Below, one piece after another: positions 62,553 to 64,000 of a stretch of DNA of 64,000 nt. The notes beneath the pieces were generated by a model, which saw only the letters and a program-made list of their open reading frames with translations, ran no database searches and had not been told where the DNA came from. The stretch is taken from assembly GCF_900166585.1 (NCBI RefSeq), contig NZ_FVZC01000009.1:2119444-2183443 (forward strand), in the 5' to 3' direction. This DNA is from Mesobacillus jeotgali. Its GTDB lineage: Bacteria; Bacillota; Bacilli; Bacillales; Cytobacillaceae. Positions within the stretch are counted from its first letter, which is position 1. Every line of letters begins with the position of its first letter. The translations under genes and the position numbers were made by a program.

Positions 62553-64000
62553 TGAATAATTGCCTCCTCATTTTTCACCGACTCTTGAATGAACTGATCA
62601 AACCAGTTCTTCAATTGCTCATATGATGAATAGAGCAATTCATTTTCAAGAGTGAATGCTTGCACCTTGTGCTGATATGTTGTGGATTCAGAAAGATCCC
62701 TTTTCGGGACATTTTCTTCTAGTGAAATAAACCCATTGTTTATTTTAACAAAATCTAGTTCAAAAAACACCTTCGACATAAATTCTACTGTTTCTTTTGT
62801 CCATCCCCTGTATTTGGCCAGTTCATCGCCATACCTTTTAAGGTCAAATGGCCCTTTTTTAGCAAGAAAAGCATAAAACCATTTAAAATGCTCCCTGGTC
62901 GGCATAGTGGTGAAGAAATCACTATTTTCTTTATGAAAATGAGCATAAATTCTGCCAGGATTTTTATCCGCCAATAGCTTCTCAAGGATTTCCTTTGATG
63001 GCGGGAGATCCAGCAATACGACAAATGAATGGTTAAGCATCATCTGTTCTGCTTGTTCCTCTGTAGTAACAAGCAGTAATGAATCGCCGATAATAGGAGA
63101 AAACTTATTTTTTGATTCTTCATTGAAGAGAATCCAATGAATGGGATGATCACCCGGGATCATATCCGGAAGCTTTTCAATTCTTTTTAACCCTCGAAAG
63201 TCAAAAAGCTGCCAGGATTTCACTGCTAAATCCCTGAGAAATATCTGCGGTTTTTTCATATTGTTCCATTCGTTGATGGATAGTTCGCCAATCACCGACA
63301 GCTTGGAGCTCGGTGAAATATGGTCATGCAAATGGCCAAAACCGAAGCCGATGCCATCAATTAGAGTGCCATCTTCTTCTAGCGCCAGTTTTAGATGAGA
63401 CTGGTCTGCCCCTATTTTCCTAAGGGTCGAAATGTTGGCCCCATCAATCAGCACCTTTGGCTTTGGATTGCTGACACCATATGGTGAAAGAAGACTAAGT
63501 TCATTGATTGTTTCAATCTTAATCTCTTTGACGTCTATTTTCGCATCAATATTTGACACTGGAACCAAATCTTCTTCCTTTAACTGGTCCTTAGCCAGTG
63601 CATTCAACCTGGACCTTAACTCATCGACATCCTTAAGCTCCAGAGTCATTCCTGCAGCCATAGGGTGGCCGCCGAAATGAGGCAGGATATCCCTGCAGGT
63701 TGATAGATTTTTAAAAAGGTCAAAGCCGGCAATACTTCGGGCAGACCCTTTGGCGAGACCCTTCTCTTCATCAAAACTGAGAACAATCGTAGGACGATAA
63801 TACTTTTCCACAAGCTTCGAAGCAACGATTCCGATAACACCGGCATTCCAGCCTTCCTTACCTATGACGAGAACTGGATTATCTTTTATTGGAAAGTGGA
63901 GCTCCACTTCGGCAACCGCTTCTTCAGCAATCTCTGAAACAATATTCTGTCGTTCTTTATTGATCGAATCAATTTCTTCCGCAAGCATCTTCGCCTCTTC
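62543..64000 (-). CDS. recJ: RecJ single-strand DNA exonuclease, C-terminal part
   Basis: 485 residues, open to the right edge. Visible are [21 protein letters not shown], the DHHA1 metal-site GGHPMAAGM and the OB-fold region, all of RecJ; the N-terminal DHH motifs lie outside. A Bacillus-type C-terminal extension (about the last 200 residues) is present. It degrades ssDNA 5' to 3' in recombination and mismatch repair. The first ATG in the window (63988) is internal. Confidence 0.94.
   Translation of the reverse strand, partial: EEAKMLAEEIDSINKERQNIVSEIAEEAVAEVELHFPIKDNPVLVIGKEGWNAGVIGIVASKLVEKYYRPTIVLSFDEEKGLAKGSARSIAGFDLFKNLSTCRDILPHFGGHPMAAGMTLELKDVDELRSRLNALAKDQLKEEDLVPVSNIDAKIDVKEIKIETINELSLLSPYGVSNPKPKVLIDGANISTLRKIGADQSHLKLALEEDGTLIDGIGFGFGHLHDHISPSSKLSVIGELSINEWNNMKKPQIFLRDLAVKSWQLFDFRGLKRIEKLPDMIPGDHPIHWILFNEESKNKFSPIIGDSLLLVTTEEQAEQMMLNHSFVVLLDLPPSKEILEKLLADKNPGRIYAHFHKENSDFFTTMPTREHFKWFYAFLAKKGPFDLKRYGDELAKYRGWTKETVEFMSKVFFELDFVKINNGFISLEENVPKRDLSESTTYQHKVQAFTLENELLYSSYEQLKNWFDQFIQESVKNEEAIIQWI

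Overview
The window is a chromosomal segment of a Bacillaceae endospore former (Mesobacillus/Cytobacillus-like; not Bacillus subtilis itself). Gene order follows the B. subtilis comE-yqe / sigK / yrk-yrh-yrr-yrv / relA-recJ region almost gene for gene, start codons sit behind strong Shine-Dalgarno (SD) sequences, and sporulation, competence and T-box systems are all of Bacillus type. There are no rRNA or tRNA genes.

Layout. 1-6916: comEB (cut by the window edge), comEA, divergent comER, then the yqeM-rsfS-yqeK-nadD-yhbY-aroE-yqeH-yqeG cluster. 6917-9170: a DnaA-box cluster in front of sda, then psd and pssA (phosphatidylethanolamine synthesis). 9229-15253: pepF, a YjcZ-type microprotein, an orphan response regulator, a truncated haemoglobin and a sulfur-relay operon (dsrE, tusA, SQR-like flavoprotein, DUF1641). 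15451-23183: sigK split by a 7,010-bp skin-type element that carries its own serine recombinase, small hypothetical genes, an HNH-AP2 nuclease and an Xre repressor. Excision between two GA dinucleotides restores a 240-residue sigma-K. 23238-23933: minus-strand microproteins around yrzI, with an attenuator-like set of alternative hairpins. 24118-30531: yrhC, mtnN, yrzA, an inserted acyltransferase, yrrS, pbpI, greA. 30739-35697: udk, the wobble-uridine modification genes trhP2-trhP1-trmR, and mltG. 36119-42389: yrzB-ruvX-ireB, alaS with T-box, an AI-2E family permease, yrzQ/yrzR-like genes, yrrD. 42511-50918: recD2, yrrB, mnmA, a cysteine desulfurase, cymR, rarA, tcdA. 51065-64000: a large repeat array, 6S RNA, aspS, hisS with T-box, yrvJ amidase, a second large array, dtd, relA, apt and the 3' part of recJ.

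How the genes work together. Much of the window concerns translation quality: three aminoacyl-tRNA synthetase or proofreading genes (alaS, aspS-hisS, dtd) and tRNA modification (mnmA with its sulfur donor, trmR/trhP, tcdA). Ribosome maturation (rsfS, yqeH, yhbY, ruvX), stringent response (relA) and DNA repair (recD2, rarA, recJ) are also represented. The skin element ties sporulation to a programmed DNA rearrangement in the mother cell.

The least expected features are non-coding. Four unrelated intergenic tandem arrays have exact periods of 21, 20, 105 and 53 bp, all close to whole multiples of the DNA helical repeat. The two long ones are built from hairpins spaced about 53 bp apart. The skin element also contains no GGCC site in my reading, unlike its flanks.
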